Source of the DNA: Roseiarcus sp963749715
Lineage (GTDB): Bacteria > Pseudomonadota > Alphaproteobacteria > Rhizobiales > Beijerinckiaceae
Length of the DNA stretch: 64,000 nt
NCBI GenBank assembly: GCA_963749715.1
Contig: CAVVNR010000001.1
Location: 372,001 to 436,000 of the forward strand
Direction of reading: 5' to 3'
The notes below the pieces were generated by a model. It was not told where the DNA came from. It was given only the letters and a program-made list of their open reading frames with translations, and searched no databases. Shown in pieces: positions 16,901-28,499 of the stretch (position 1 is the first letter of the stretch; each line of letters begins with the position of its first letter). The translations under genes and the position numbers were made by a program.

Positions 16901-18322
16901 ATGACGGACGGCGACACCTATCCGCGCGACATGATCGGCTACGGGCGCACGCCGCCGTTCGCCGACTGGCCGAACAGGGCGCGGGTCGCGGTGCAGTTCG
17001 TCATCAATTACGAGGAGGGCGGCGAGAACAATATCTTGCACGGCGACGCCGCGTCCGAAGCCTTCCTGTCCGAGATCATCGGCGCCGCGCCCTGGCCGGG
17101 CATGCGCCACATCAACATGGAGTCGATCTACGAATACGGTTCGCGGGCGGGCTTCTGGCGCCTGCATCGTCTCTTTGCCCAGCGCTCGGTTCCGGTCACC
17201 GTCTACGCGGTCGCGACCGCGATGGCGCGCAATCGCGAGGCGGTCGCCGCGATGAACGAGGCGGGGTGGGAAATCGCCACCCATGGGCTCAAGTGGATCG
17301 ACTATCGCGACATTCCCCCCGAGGTCGAAGCGCTCCATATCGCCGAGGCGGTGCGCCTTCATGCCGAGGTCGCCGGCGCCCGCCCGCTCGGTTTCTACCA
17401 GGGCCGCGCCTCGATCAACACCGTCAGGCTCGGCATGGAGGAGGGCGGGTTCGTCTATTGCGCCGATTTGTATGCGGACGATATCCCCTATTGGCTCGAC
17501 GGACCGCGCGGTCCCCAGCTCATGATCCCCTACACGCTCGATTCCAACGACATGCGCTTCGTCACCGCGCAGGGCTTCAACACCGGCGATCAGTTCTACG
17601 CATATCTGAAGGATTCGTTCGACACGCTCTACGCCGAGGGCGACGTCGCGCCGAAAATGCTGTCGATCGGCCTGCATTGCCGCCTGGTCGGCCGGCCCGG
17701 CCGGGCGCTGGCGCTGGCGCGGTTCGTCGATTACGTCGCGAGCCACGATCGCGCCTGGATGCCGACCCGGCTCGAGATCGCCCGCCACTGGATCAGGAAG
17801 CACCCGCCGCCGGGCGGCTGGAGGCCGTCGCGACTGACGCGCACGCTGTTCGTCGAGCGCTTCGGCGGGGTTTACGAGCACTCGCCCCGGATCGCCGCGG
17901 CGGCCTACGACGCGGGTCTCGCCAGCGGCGCCGACACGGCCGAGGGCCTCGCCAAGGCGCTGGCCGCCGCGGCCGCGAAGGCGACCGCGGACGAGAGGCG
18001 GGCGCTGATTGCGGCCCATCCGGATCTCGCCGGCAAGCTGGCGCAGGCCAAGACGCTGACGCCTGAGTCGACCGGCGAGCAGTCGAGCGCCGGGCTCGAC
18101 CGGCTCGCGCCTGAGGAATTACGTCAATTCACCTCACTCAACGACGCCTATCGAGCCCGCTTCGGCATGCCCTTCATCATGGCGGTCAAGGGCAAGAGCA
18201 AGGCCGACATCCTCGCGGCTTTCCAGCGACGCCTCGCCAACGACGTCGAGGCCGAGACGACGACCGCGCTCGCCGAAATCGACCGGATCGCGGCGCTTCG
18301 CCTCAAGGACATCCTGCCTTGA
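16901..18322 (+). CDS. puuE: Allantoinase PuuE fused to OHCU decarboxylase
   Basis: 473 residues. Residues 1 to about 310 are the polysaccharide-deacetylase-like allantoinase: YPRDMIGYGRTPPFADWP, VQFVINYEEGGENNILHGD, GWEIATHGLKWIDYRD, LGFYQGRASINTVRLG and LSIGLHCRLVGRPGR. Residues from about 315 form a 2-oxo-4-hydroxy-4-carboxy-5-ureidoimidazoline decarboxylase (UraD) domain with AAYDAGLASGADTAEGLA, IAAHPDLAGKL, and LTSLNDAYRARFGMPFIMAV holding the family FGFPFI-like signature. Together they turn OHCU to allantoin and then open allantoin to allantoate. The ATG at 16901 is chosen over an upstream Gly-rich start. The stop overlaps the guaD TTG by four bases. Confidence 0.93.
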   Translation: MTDGDTYPRDMIGYGRTPPFADWPNRARVAVQFVINYEEGGENNILHGDAASEAFLSEIIGAAPWPGMRHINMESIYEYGSRAGFWRLHRLFAQRSVPVTVYAVATAMARNREAVAAMNEAGWEIATHGLKWIDYRDIPPEVEALHIAEAVRLHAEVAGARPLGFYQGRASINTVRLGMEEGGFVYCADLYADDIPYWLDGPRGPQLMIPYTLDSNDMRFVTAQGFNTGDQFYAYLKDSFDTLYAEGDVAPKMLSIGLHCRLVGRPGRALALARFVDYVASHDRAWMPTRLEIARHWIRKHPPPGGWRPSRLTRTLFVERFGGVYEHSPRIAAAAYDAGLASGADTAEGLAKALAAAAAKATADERRALIAAHPDLAGKLAQAKTLTPESTGEQSSAGLDRLAPEELRQFTSLNDAYRARFGMPFIMAVKGKSKADILAAFQRRLANDVEAETTTALAEIDRIAALRLKDILP

Positions 18323-19641
18323 GCGCGAACGCCCGCGTCATTCGCGGCCGCATTCTGTCGTTCAGCGACGATCCGGCGGTGGGGGGGCCATCCGCTCATT
18401 CGCTGATCGACGACGGCGCGGTCCTCGTCTCCGGCGGGCGGATCGAGGCGGTCGGCGAGGCCCGCGACATTCTCGCCCACGCGCCGGCCGGCGCGCTCAT
18501 CGACGATCATGCCGGCTGCCTGGTCACCGCCGGCTTGATTGACGCCCACGTCCACTATCCGCAGACCCAGGTGATTGGCTCCTACGGCGCGCAGCTGCTC
18601 GACTGGCTCCACAATTACACGTTCGTCGAGGAGCAGAAATTCGCCGATTCCGGGCATTGCGCAAAGGTTGCGGCGTTCTTTCTCGACGAATTGTTCCGCT
18701 CAGGCACCACGACCGCGATGGTCTATTGCACGGTCCATCCCGAATCTGTCGAGGCGTTCTTCGCCGCGGCCGAAAAGCGCGGCGCGCGCATGATCGCCGG
18801 CAAGGTGATGATGGACCGCGACGCGCCGCAAGCGCTCATGGACACGGCTGAACGCGGCTACGACGAAAGCAAGGCGCTGATCGAGCGCTGGCGGGGTCGC
18901 GGCCGGCTCGGCTATGCGATCACCCCGCGCTTCGCGGTGACGTCGACTGAGGCGCAACTGGACGCCGCGGGCGCGCTCGCGCGGGAGTTTCCGGACTGCT
19001 ACGTGCAGACCCATGCGGATGAAAACAAGGCCGAGATCGCGCGGGTGGCTGAGCTGTTTCCCAAGGCGAAGAGCTATATCGACGTCTATGCGCGGGCTGG
19101 CCTGACCGGACCCCGTTCCGTGTTCGGCCATTGCATTCATTTGCAGAATAGCGAGGTCGCCGAGCTCGCCGCCAGCCGTTCGGTCGCGGCCTTCTGCCCG
19201 ACGTCGAATCTTTTCCTAGGCTCGGGACTGTTCGACCAGGCGCGGCTCGCGGCGGCCGGGGTCAGGATCGCGCTCGCGACCGACGTCGGCGGCGGCACCA
19301 GCTATTCGATGCTGCGCACCGCCGCCGAGGGCTACAAGGTCTTGCAGCTCAACCGCCAGCCGTGGCCGCCGCTTCATGCGCTTTATCGCATGACGCTCGG
19401 CAACGCCCGGGCGCTGAGCCTCGAGAAGAGCATCGGCTCGGTCGAAGCCGGCAAGGAAGCCGATCTCGTCGCGCTCGATCCGCGCGCGACGCCCGCGCTC
19501 GCGCACCGGATGGAGACGGCGGGCGGCGATCTCGAGGTCGAGCTCTTCGCCCTCATGACGCTCGGCGACGACCGCTGCGTGCGTCAGACCTATGTCGCGG
19601 GCGAGCCGCGCAAACCTGACTCTCAGACTGTCAGAGCGTGA
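18319..19641 (+). CDS. guaD: Guanine deaminase
   Basis: Converts guanine to xanthine and ammonia, feeding the urate route. An amidohydrolase of 440 residues: GLIDAHVHYPQTQVIGSYG has the metal-binding HxH and the guanine-deaminase-type PQ, CYVQTHADENKAEI has the third His region, SVFGHCIHL the fourth, and ATDVGGGTSYSMLRT the Asp ligand. The start is TTG at 18319, within the puuE-uraD stop overlap, so coupled translation is likely. Co-transcription with PuuE-UraD marks a purine-salvage/degradation operon; xanthine dehydrogenase and urate oxidase are not in this window. Confidence 0.95.
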   Translation: MSANARVIRGRILSFSDDPAVGGPSAHSLIDDGAVLVSGGRIEAVGEARDILAHAPAGALIDDHAGCLVTAGLIDAHVHYPQTQVIGSYGAQLLDWLHNYTFVEEQKFADSGHCAKVAAFFLDELFRSGTTTAMVYCTVHPESVEAFFAAAEKRGARMIAGKVMMDRDAPQALMDTAERGYDESKALIERWRGRGRLGYAITPRFAVTSTEAQLDAAGALAREFPDCYVQTHADENKAEIARVAELFPKAKSYIDVYARAGLTGPRSVFGHCIHLQNSEVAELAASRSVAAFCPTSNLFLGSGLFDQARLAAAGVRIALATDVGGGTSYSMLRTAAEGYKVLQLNRQPWPPLHALYRMTLGNARALSLEKSIGSVEAGKEADLVALDPRATPALAHRMETAGGDLEVELFALMTLGDDRCVRQTYVAGEPRKPDSQTVRA

Positions 19642-19975
19642 CAGGACCGTTGTTCGAGCGCCATCCGGTCATGCCGCCGGCATAGTGCCGCGCGTCGTCG
19701 CGGCCGATCTCGCGCACCTGGTTCAGCGCTTTCTTGGACCGTCCGCCGGCCTGGCAGTACAGAACCACCGGCTTGCCCCGCGGGAGCTCCTTGGGATCGA
19801 AGCGCGACAAGGGCAGGTTAAGCGCGTTCGGAATGTGCCCCGCGGCGAATTCATGCGGCTCGCGCACGTCCACCACTGTCCAGGCGCCGGAGCCGACGGC
19901 CTGATCGAGGTCGTCAAAATCGACAGTGTCCGGATCGGAGCCGTGGCCGGAGCGCGAAAACGGGCCAAAAGACAT
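19631..19975 (-). CDS. Rhodanese-domain protein
   Basis: 114 residues, one rhodanese fold: WTVVDVREPHEFAAGHIPNA, then VLYCQAGGRSKKALNQ with the active Cys and the phosphate/sulfur-binding loop, and GGMTGWRSNNGPV. Members carry persulfide sulfur from thiosulfate or glutathione persulfide to an acceptor. It is cytoplasmic by sequence (no signal peptide). It lies 15 bases after an AhpD-like gene on the same strand. Its 3' end overlaps guaD on the other strand by 11 bases. Confidence 0.92.
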   Translation of the reverse strand: MSFGPFSRSGHGSDPDTVDFDDLDQAVGSGAWTVVDVREPHEFAAGHIPNALNLPLSRFDPKELPRGKPVVLYCQAGGRSKKALNQVREIGRDDARHYAGGMTGWRSNNGPVTL

Positions 19976-19990
19976 TTTGCCTCTCCGAGG

Positions 19991-20353
19991 TCATGCCGCG
20001 TCCGCCTTGGACGCTGCGAATTGGGCGTAGGCGCCGAGCGCGTGGCTCGCATACATGGCGGCGGGTCCCGCTCCCATATAGACCGCCATGCCCAGCGTTT
20101 CGAGGATCTCTTCGCGGGTTGCGCCGCGTTCGACCGCCGCCTTGACGTGAAAGCCGATGCAATCGTCGCAGCGCGCGGCGACCGAAACGGCGACCGCGAT
20201 CAGCTCTTTCGTCTTGCCGTCCAGCGCCCCTTCGGCCAGCGCGCTCCGGGCCAAAGTCGCGAACCCCTGCATCACTTCCGGCGCGCCGCCGCGCAGCGAC
20301 CTGAGCTCCGTGCTGAGCGCTCGGGTGAAATCCGGCCAGTTTCTCTGTTCCAT
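19991..20353 (-). CDS. Carboxymuconolactone decarboxylase / AhpD-like protein
   Basis: 120 residues. LDGKTKELIAVAVSVAARCDDCIGFHVKAAVERG is the CMD-family core, here with the AhpD-type CxxC (CDDC) and a following His that form a thiol redox site; GATREEILETLGMAVYMG completes the helix bundle. The paired Cys favours a peroxidase-like thiol role over muconolactone decarboxylation. It is the first gene of a two-gene unit with rhodanese, a pairing that in Alphaproteobacteria often belongs to reactive-sulfur responses; that link is inference. Confidence 0.9.
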   Translation of the reverse strand: MEQRNWPDFTRALSTELRSLRGGAPEVMQGFATLARSALAEGALDGKTKELIAVAVSVAARCDDCIGFHVKAAVERGATREEILETLGMAVYMGAGPAAMYASHALGAYAQFAASKADAA

Positions 20354-20424
20354 GTCCTGTCTCCTCGACGCCGTCGGCGAATTGGGCTCAATTCGAGACT
20401 CAAGTTCCGCCCATCCTCAATATA

Positions 20425-20452
20425 GATATATGCAAATGTGAGAATGTTTCAA
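20425..20452 (-). promoter_or_regulatory. Candidate promoter of the AhpD-like/rhodanese operon
   Basis: On the minus strand TTGAAA (20447-20452) and TATATC (20425-20430) are spaced by 16 bases, about 70 bases before the ATG at 20353. The segment 20418-20444 is strikingly AT-rich in a GC-rich background and has CTCA/TGAG at its ends, perhaps part of an operator. No divergent boxes were found for the PHP gene at 20527. Confidence 0.35.
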
Positions 20453-20526
20453 TCCCCAAAAAGGCCAGCGCGATTTCGTTGGATAGTGCTTGACCCGGCG
20501 CCGCGAAGGCGACAACCTTATCTCCC

Positions 20527-21462
20527 ATGCGCATTTCCCCATTCTCGGCGCCGGGGCGTTTCTGGCGCGGGAATCTCCACACGCACTCCATCCTCTCCGA
20601 CGGCGCCCTGAAGCCCGAGGAGGTGACCGAGGCCTATAAGCGCGCGGGCTACGATTTCCTCCAGTTGTCCGATCACTTTCTCGGCCGCTTCGATTGGCCG
20701 ATCGCCGACACGCGCAAGCTACGCTCCAATGGGTTCACCACGCTGATCGGCGCCGAGGTCCACGCCATGGCCACCTCGGCCGGCGAGTATTGGCACATCG
20801 TCGCAACCGGGCTGCCGCTCGATTTTCCCCATGCCGCGCCGGACGAGACCGGTCCCATGCTGGCGGCGCGGGCGAGGGAGGCGGGCGCTTTCGTCATCAT
20901 GGCTCATCCCTCGTGGTCGCAACTGACGATTGTTGACGGGCGCTCGCTCGCCGCCGCGCATGCGGTCGAGGTCTACAATCACACCTGCGCGGTCCTGACC
21001 GATCGAGGCGATGGCTTCTATTTGCTCGACCAATTGTGCAACGAGGACCGGAGGCTGACGGCGGTCGCCGGCGACGACGCGCATTTCCACAGCGGCGACC
21101 TCGACGCCTTCGGCGGCTTTGTGATGGTCAAATCGGAATCGCTCGAGCCGGAATCGCTGCTCGGCGCATTGAAGGCCGGCGATTTCTATTCGAGCCAGGG
21201 CCCCCGCATCCACAACGTCGAGATCACCCCCAAGGACGTGCGGGTCGAATGCACTCCGGCCAATTCCGTCGCCATTGTCACCGGCGCTTCGGCGGCGGTG
21301 AGCCGGGTCGGGCGCGGCCTCACAGACGTGACGATCGAGTACGCCGAAGCGAAGAAGTGGGCTTGGCGAGAGCTGCCGCCGGTCAAATGGCTCCGCGTCG
21401 TCGTCATCGACGGTCCGCGCCGGGCATGGACCAACCCGATCTGGGTCGACGCTTTCAACTGA
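20527..21462 (+). CDS. PHP-domain metal-dependent phosphoesterase
   Basis: 311 residues. The polymerase-and-histidinol-phosphatase motifs are present: GNLHTHSILSDGALKPEEV (motif I, HxH), FLQLSDHF (second), TLIGAEVHA (Glu), IMAHPSWSQ (His), and VAGDDAHFHSGD (Asp-x-His). Such proteins hydrolyse phosphate mono- or diesters or exonucleolytic products with a trinuclear metal site. The C-terminal part (about 215-311) is a beta-rich domain (EITPKDVRVECTPANSVAIV) common in this subgroup. No neighbour indicates its substrate. Confidence 0.9.
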   Translation: MRISPFSAPGRFWRGNLHTHSILSDGALKPEEVTEAYKRAGYDFLQLSDHFLGRFDWPIADTRKLRSNGFTTLIGAEVHAMATSAGEYWHIVATGLPLDFPHAAPDETGPMLAARAREAGAFVIMAHPSWSQLTIVDGRSLAAAHAVEVYNHTCAVLTDRGDGFYLLDQLCNEDRRLTAVAGDDAHFHSGDLDAFGGFVMVKSESLEPESLLGALKAGDFYSSQGPRIHNVEITPKDVRVECTPANSVAIVTGASAAVSRVGRGLTDVTIEYAEAKKWAWRELPPVKWLRVVVIDGPRRAWTNPIWVDAFN

Positions 21463-21584
21463 CGCGAAGCGGCTGAACCGGCCCACCCGTTTTGAGCCCT
21501 CGCGGACTTCGCCCTTGCGCGCCGCCACGCGCGCCCATACATGCGGCGCTCGCCCGACAGTCGAGGCGAAAGGATAGAGCGCCG

Positions 21585-22151
21585 ATGACTGACGAGACCG
21601 CCGCCCGCTGGCCCGGGTGGCATGCGACGACCATCCTCATGGTGCGCAAGGGCGGGAAGGTCGTCATCGGCGGCGACGGCCAGGTCAGCATGGGGCAGAC
21701 CGTCGTCAAATCCAATGCGCGCAAGGTTCGCCGGCTCGCCAAGAGCGACGTGATCGCGGGCTTCGCCGGCGCGACTGCCGACGCCTTCACGCTGTTCGAA
21801 CGGCTCGAGGCCAAGCTCGATCAATATCCGGGCCAACTGGCGCGCGCCTGCGTCGAGCTGGCCAAGGACTGGCGAACCGACCGATACCTGCGCCGGCTCG
21901 AGGCGATGCTGATCGTCGCCGACAAAGGCGCGGGCTTCACGATTTCGGGCTCGGGCGACGTGCTCGAGCCCGAGGGGGACGAGTTCGGATCCGCGACGGC
22001 GATCGGGTCGGGGGGCAATTACGCGCTCGCCGCCGCCCGCGCGCTGATGCCGATGCAGCTCGAAGCGGAGGAGATCGTACGCCGTTCGATGCGCATCGCC
22101 GCCGATATCTGCGTCTACACCAACGTCAATCTGATCCTCGAAAGCCTCTGA
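21585..22151 (+). CDS. hslV: ATP-dependent protease peptidase subunit HslV (ClpQ)
   Basis: Proteasome-like subunit that forms the double-ring chamber of HslVU. After a short propeptide the mature N-terminal Thr follows in WHATTILMVRKGGKVVIGGD; QVSMGQTVVKSNARKVRRL and GFAGATADAFTLFERLE are strongly conserved, and VLEPEGDEFGSATAIGSGGN lies near the end. 188 residues from ATG 21585; earlier in-frame starts are unlikely. hslU begins four bases after the stop. Confidence 0.96.
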   Translation: MTDETAARWPGWHATTILMVRKGGKVVIGGDGQVSMGQTVVKSNARKVRRLAKSDVIAGFAGATADAFTLFERLEAKLDQYPGQLARACVELAKDWRTDRYLRRLEAMLIVADKGAGFTISGSGDVLEPEGDEFGSATAIGSGGNYALAAARALMPMQLEAEEIVRRSMRIAADICVYTNVNLILESL

Positions 22152-22155
22152 CCTC

Positions 22156-23457
<1,302 letters not shown>

Positions 23458-23821
23458 GAAGTCATGGCTCGCGGGGCCACGCAGGCTCTGGGTGTCCTGT
23501 CGTGTCTGACTCAAGGCGACCGTTCGTCGTGACCGAGTGAGCGGCGGGGTTCGCGAGAAGCGGACGCGCCTGCGCGGCGCGCCTTGCTTAAGGCCAGCCT
23601 GAAGCTGTTGTGAAGCTCTTGGCGGCGATCCTTTCGGTCTTTCGACGCGGAAGAGAGAGCGCAGCCGACTTGATCATGGCCAGCGTGGCGCTTTGCTTCG
23701 CGCTTGTGCTGGCGCGAACCACTACCGATTTGCCGGCTTGGAGCAGTGATAAAACTGGAGGTCGGAGCGTTTGTCTGATACCAGGTAGCGGCTTAGAAAA
23801 AGTTTTGGGAGGGCGAAGCTT
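23458..23821. other. Gap between hslU and the Gly-rich gene
   Basis: No recognised gene. An open frame at 23610-23825 (+) encodes about 71 residues, with MKLLAAILSVFRRG and a hydrophobic stretch IMASVALCFALVLA, which could be a small membrane protein or the displaced leader of the Gly-rich protein; I cannot decide. TTGCTTAAGGCCAGCC near 23584 is a weak inverted element. Promoter elements are not clear. Confidence 0.3.
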
Positions 23822-26483
23822 ATGAGCGCCGTGACGCAAACAGGAGTTGAACGGAAACAACGGTCCAAGCGGCGTCCCTACCGGGGACATCGATGGCGGC
23901 GACGGTACGGGAGGCGGGTCCGCCATTGCCGACAACCTCTTTGCCAATGAGAGCGGCGACACAAATACCGCCACCGCGACCGGGGGTTATGGCGGCTTCG
24001 GCGGCAACGGCGCCGTCAGCACCAGCGATGTGCCGGGATCCGGCGGCGACGGCGCGGAAGGCGGATCCGCGACCGCCGAAGAGGAGATGAATGGCGCCTA
24101 CGGGGCCGCTGCGATCCAGGCCACGGCTACGGCGCAAGGCGGTAACGGCGGCGGCGGCGGCCAAGGCACGACCAATATGGACGGCGTGTCCAACGGCGGC
24201 GGTTCCGGCGCGAGCGGCGGCGCGGCGACGGCGACGACCTTGAATCGGGGCCTCACCACCGGGGAATCTCAGGCTCTCGCCTATGCAACAGGGGAAACCG
24301 GCGGCGGCGCCGGCGGTCAAAGCTACGGGACCGAAGCTGGCTACGCCGGCAACGGCGGCGCGGCGACGGCCAAGGCGACCGACAACAACGCGGACGGTAC
24401 GGCCTACGCGAGCGTGCAAGCCGTAGGCGGAACCGGCGGTAACGCCTCCGGCGGCCCGGGAGCGTCCGGCCAGCCCGTCCTCAGCCCCGGCGCCGGCGGC
24501 GTCGCAAAGGCCACGGCCATCGCCAACGGCGAAGTCGCCACCGCAATCATCTATGCGCAGGGCGGCGCGAGCGGCGCCATCACGGCCATGAACGGGACCA
24601 ACATCGCGGGCGCGACCGCGAGCGGGAGCGCAACGGCGACCGGCGTCACGGCCGCCACGGCCGAGGCGACGATTTACGCGGGCGCTGAGGCCGGAGGTTC
24701 CTTCGGCGTCGCGACGCCCGGCGGCGCCGCGGCGGGCCGCAGCCTCAGCGTCACCAATGCCGTCAAGGGCACGACCCATGGCGGAACGCTGAACTCTCGA
24801 ACAGACAGTGCGCGCGGGCTCCGCGGCGGGAAGCACCGACGGAGGCGACGGCGGGGCGGGCGGCGTCGCCACGAGCACGATCAGCGATAACGACAATGCC
24901 AACGCGGCCGGTATGCAAAGCGCGATCATAAGCGCCTCGAGCAGCGCGACCGGCGGCGATTCGGGCGCCGCAGGGCGCCGGCCGCGGGCGGCAATGCAGT
25001 TGCGACGACGACCATCTACGGCAATGCGACGAGCTCGGTTACGACCAATTCCACGGCAAACGCCAACAACGGCTCTTCGGGCGGGGCGGGCGGATCGGCG
25101 AAGGCCTATGCGACCAGCGAAGGTTCGGCGGCGGGCGCAGCGGTGGCGACCGCGTCAGCCACCGCCGTCGCCTTTGGCGGCGCTGGCGGGAACGTGGCTG
25201 AAACAACCGGCGACCCCATCGGCGAGTTGAGCGGCGGGCTGGGCGGCAGCGCCGTCGGCACGGCGACGGCGGTCGGGTCCTCCAGCGCATCCGCCGAGGT
25301 AAACGCTGAGGGCGGCGTCGGCGGCAGCGGCACGAATGGGGCGGACGGCGGCGCGGGCGGGTCAGCAAAGTTGAGCGACGCCGCGGTCTCGACAGTCACG
25401 GGAACCGGCAGTTTGTCAGAAACCGAGAACGCGTCAGGCGGCAGAGGCGGCTCGTCGGACACCGGGGTGGGCGGCGCCGGCGGGGTCGCCTCCGCGACCT
25501 CCCACGTGACGACGCCCACGACGAGCCTGAGCGTATACGTCGCTGACGAGGCCGCAGGCGGAGTGGGCGGCGCCGGCGCCAGCGCGGCCTCCGGCGGGGC
25601 GGGCGGGGCCGGGACGGCGACCATCGTCGCCGACGGGCCCGGCGAAGTTCAGGGTTATGCGACGGCGATCGGCGGCGCCGGTCCCGCGGTCGGCGGCGCG
25701 GCGAACGCGAATGCGACGGTCGACGCCGGCACGGAAGCCTTTGCGACCGCCGCAGCCGACGCGGGCGGCAGCAACAGCAAAGCCGGCAAGGCAATCGCCA
25801 CCGCCGGCGGGGAAGGTGGAACCCGACTCGACATCGAGGCCACCGCCAACTCGATCAGCACCAACTCAAGCCTCGCGGTCTATGGCATCACCGGCGAAAG
25901 CAGTCTCGATTGGTTTGGCGCCAACTCGGGAACGGTTTGGACCCAAACGCAATATGGCAGCGCTCTGCCCGCCTTCTTGTCCGGCGGCAATGCGGAAGCC
26001 GCCGGCTCGGCGTCTCCCACGGCGGCAGTCTACAACCCGATCCTCACAGCGGAGCCTACGATCAAGTCCGGACTAAGCGGCGGCAAGATTCTTTCCATCG
26101 GCGAACTCGAGGCCGTCAACAATTCCGATGCGAGCGCAGCGAGCCAGACCGCCACGGCCGAGATCACCACCGACGTCAACCTCTCGACGCTCAATGAAAA
26201 CGGCGCGCTCGCGCTCGGCCTCTACGATGGCGCCGAAATCGGCTCGGGGGCCGAGCTCGTCAGCCTTACGGTGAGCAACTCGCTTCAATCGACCGCGCTC
26301 TACAGCATTTCCGGGGTCTCCGCGAGCATGGCAGTCTCCGACTTCAACGACGCAGTTCCGTTGTTGATGAGCTCCAGCTTCGGGAAGAGCGGCACGATGA
26401 CGGTGGAAGCCTCGCTGAGCGTGACGTCGAGCGCGGCCGACGCCGGCTTCAGCGGCCATTTCATCCTGGCCGCCAAGGCGTAG
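23822..26483 (+). CDS. Long Gly/Ala/Ser-rich repeat protein, likely surface or matrix protein, frameshifted
   Basis: About 885 residues after joining three frames; breaks are near 23845, 24797 and 24975. From about residue 15 to 620 it is built of GGxGG turns (for example GGDGTGGGS, GGTGGNASGGPGASG, GGAGGSA) alternating with A/T/S-rich strand-like runs (ATATATGG, TATAVGSSSASAEV). The last 220 residues lose the glycine turns and look like an ordinary beta-rich domain (SLDWFGANSGTVWTQTQYG ... FSGHFILAAKA). No signal peptide or autotransporter barrel is seen in the part that can be read. It recalls PE-PGRS or other beta-roll proteins by composition only. ATG 23822 plus one indel is the best N terminus; TTG 23847 is the alternative. 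Confidence 0.6.
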
Positions 26484-26558
26484 GCGTGTCCGGCGTGGCC
26501 CTCTAAGGCTTGGACTTTCTTTGCCCGCCTCGCGCCTCAGCGCCAAGGAGCCTGGCCG

Positions 26559-27092
26559 ATGACGACGCCGCTCGTTCTGACATTTGTCGGCGACGACCGG
26601 CCGGGGCTCGTCAACGCGATTTCGGAGAAGGTCGCCGCCTGCGGCGGGACTTGGCTCGAGAGCAGGTCAGCGCGGCTCGCGGGCAAATTCGCCGGCGTCG
26701 TGCTTGTGAGCGTTCCGGACGACCGGCTTATGGGCCTCGAATTCGTCGCTGGCGAACTCGCGCACGTCGGGCTGCGCATTAGCATCGAGCGGGGCGCGGC
26801 GGCCAAGGCCGAAAAGCCGGTGCGGACGGTCAAACTCGACATCGTGGGCAACGAGCGGCCAGGCATCGTGCGCGACGTGACACAGGCGCTCGCCCGCCTC
26901 GGCGTCAACATCGAGGAGTTCGCGAGCGGCCTCGAAGGCGAACCGTTCACCGGCGTGCAAATGTTTCACGCCGCAGCGCGCCTCAGCGTTCCCGAGGGCC
27001 TTAAGCTCGAAGACCTGCGCAGGGCGCTCGAGCGGCTGGCGGCCGAGATCATGGTCGATCTTACGGTGGGCGAGGGCGAACCGGGCGCCTGA
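26559..27092 (+). CDS. Tandem ACT-domain protein, GcvR-like
   Basis: 177 residues with two ACT domains. The first begins PLVLTFVGDDRPGLVNAISEK and the second VKLDIVGNERPGIVRDVTQAL, both with the beta-alpha turn that binds amino acids. The arrangement matches the glycine cleavage repressor GcvR. In Alphaproteobacteria such proteins are widespread without gcvA nearby, so a regulatory role through an amino acid is likely, but its target is not known. It is followed by trpS after 81 bases. Confidence 0.85.
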   Translation: MTTPLVLTFVGDDRPGLVNAISEKVAACGGTWLESRSARLAGKFAGVVLVSVPDDRLMGLEFVAGELAHVGLRISIERGAAAKAEKPVRTVKLDIVGNERPGIVRDVTQALARLGVNIEEFASGLEGEPFTGVQMFHAAARLSVPEGLKLEDLRRALERLAAEIMVDLTVGEGEPGA

Positions 27093-27173
27093 CCGGCGGG
27101 CTCCAGCCCTTGCGCGCGGCGAACAGCGTTGCCATAAGGGCCGCCCGCAATTTCCTCCCTCCAACGGACGACG

Positions 27174-28208
<1,035 letters not shown>

Positions 28209-28499
28209 CCGGGACGGGGACAAAAGGTAAATATATTTGCTCCGTCGCCGGGGCCGGACAGAGACGAGTGGCGGCGAATCGGCATATCTTGCCGCCCGTG
28301 GGCCGAGAAAACACGAGCTATAGCGTTCCGCGGCCGCGCGGTGCTTCGCCCCGCCCCGTTAGGGGTTAACGACTTTGCGGCAAACTTTTCGTAAACCTAG
28401 GGCGAGCTGATTTCGGACCTTCTTGGCGGAGGGAGACGTTCGGCGGACGACCCGGCGGGCGCGGACACCTCGCCGCCGGGTTCTCGAGGAGGCAATTCG
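28209..28499. promoter_or_regulatory. Leader region of the PAS kinase gene
   Basis: About 290 bases without a gene. GTTAGGGGTTAACGAC near 28359-28374 holds one TTAAC half-site of the CtrA type but not the full TTAA-N7-TTAA. A good ribosome binding site, GAGGAGG, lies at about 28487-28493 before the TTG at 28500. Nothing else was recognised. Confidence 0.35.

Noticed and set aside
23820..24929. Minus-strand open frame opposite the Gly-rich gene
   Set aside because: A low-complexity mirror of the glycine codons, which read as Ala/Pro/Arg on the other strand; no start context and no domain.
23822..26483. Homology to mycobacterial PE-PGRS proteins
   Set aside because: Only the composition is alike; no PE domain and a different organism group.
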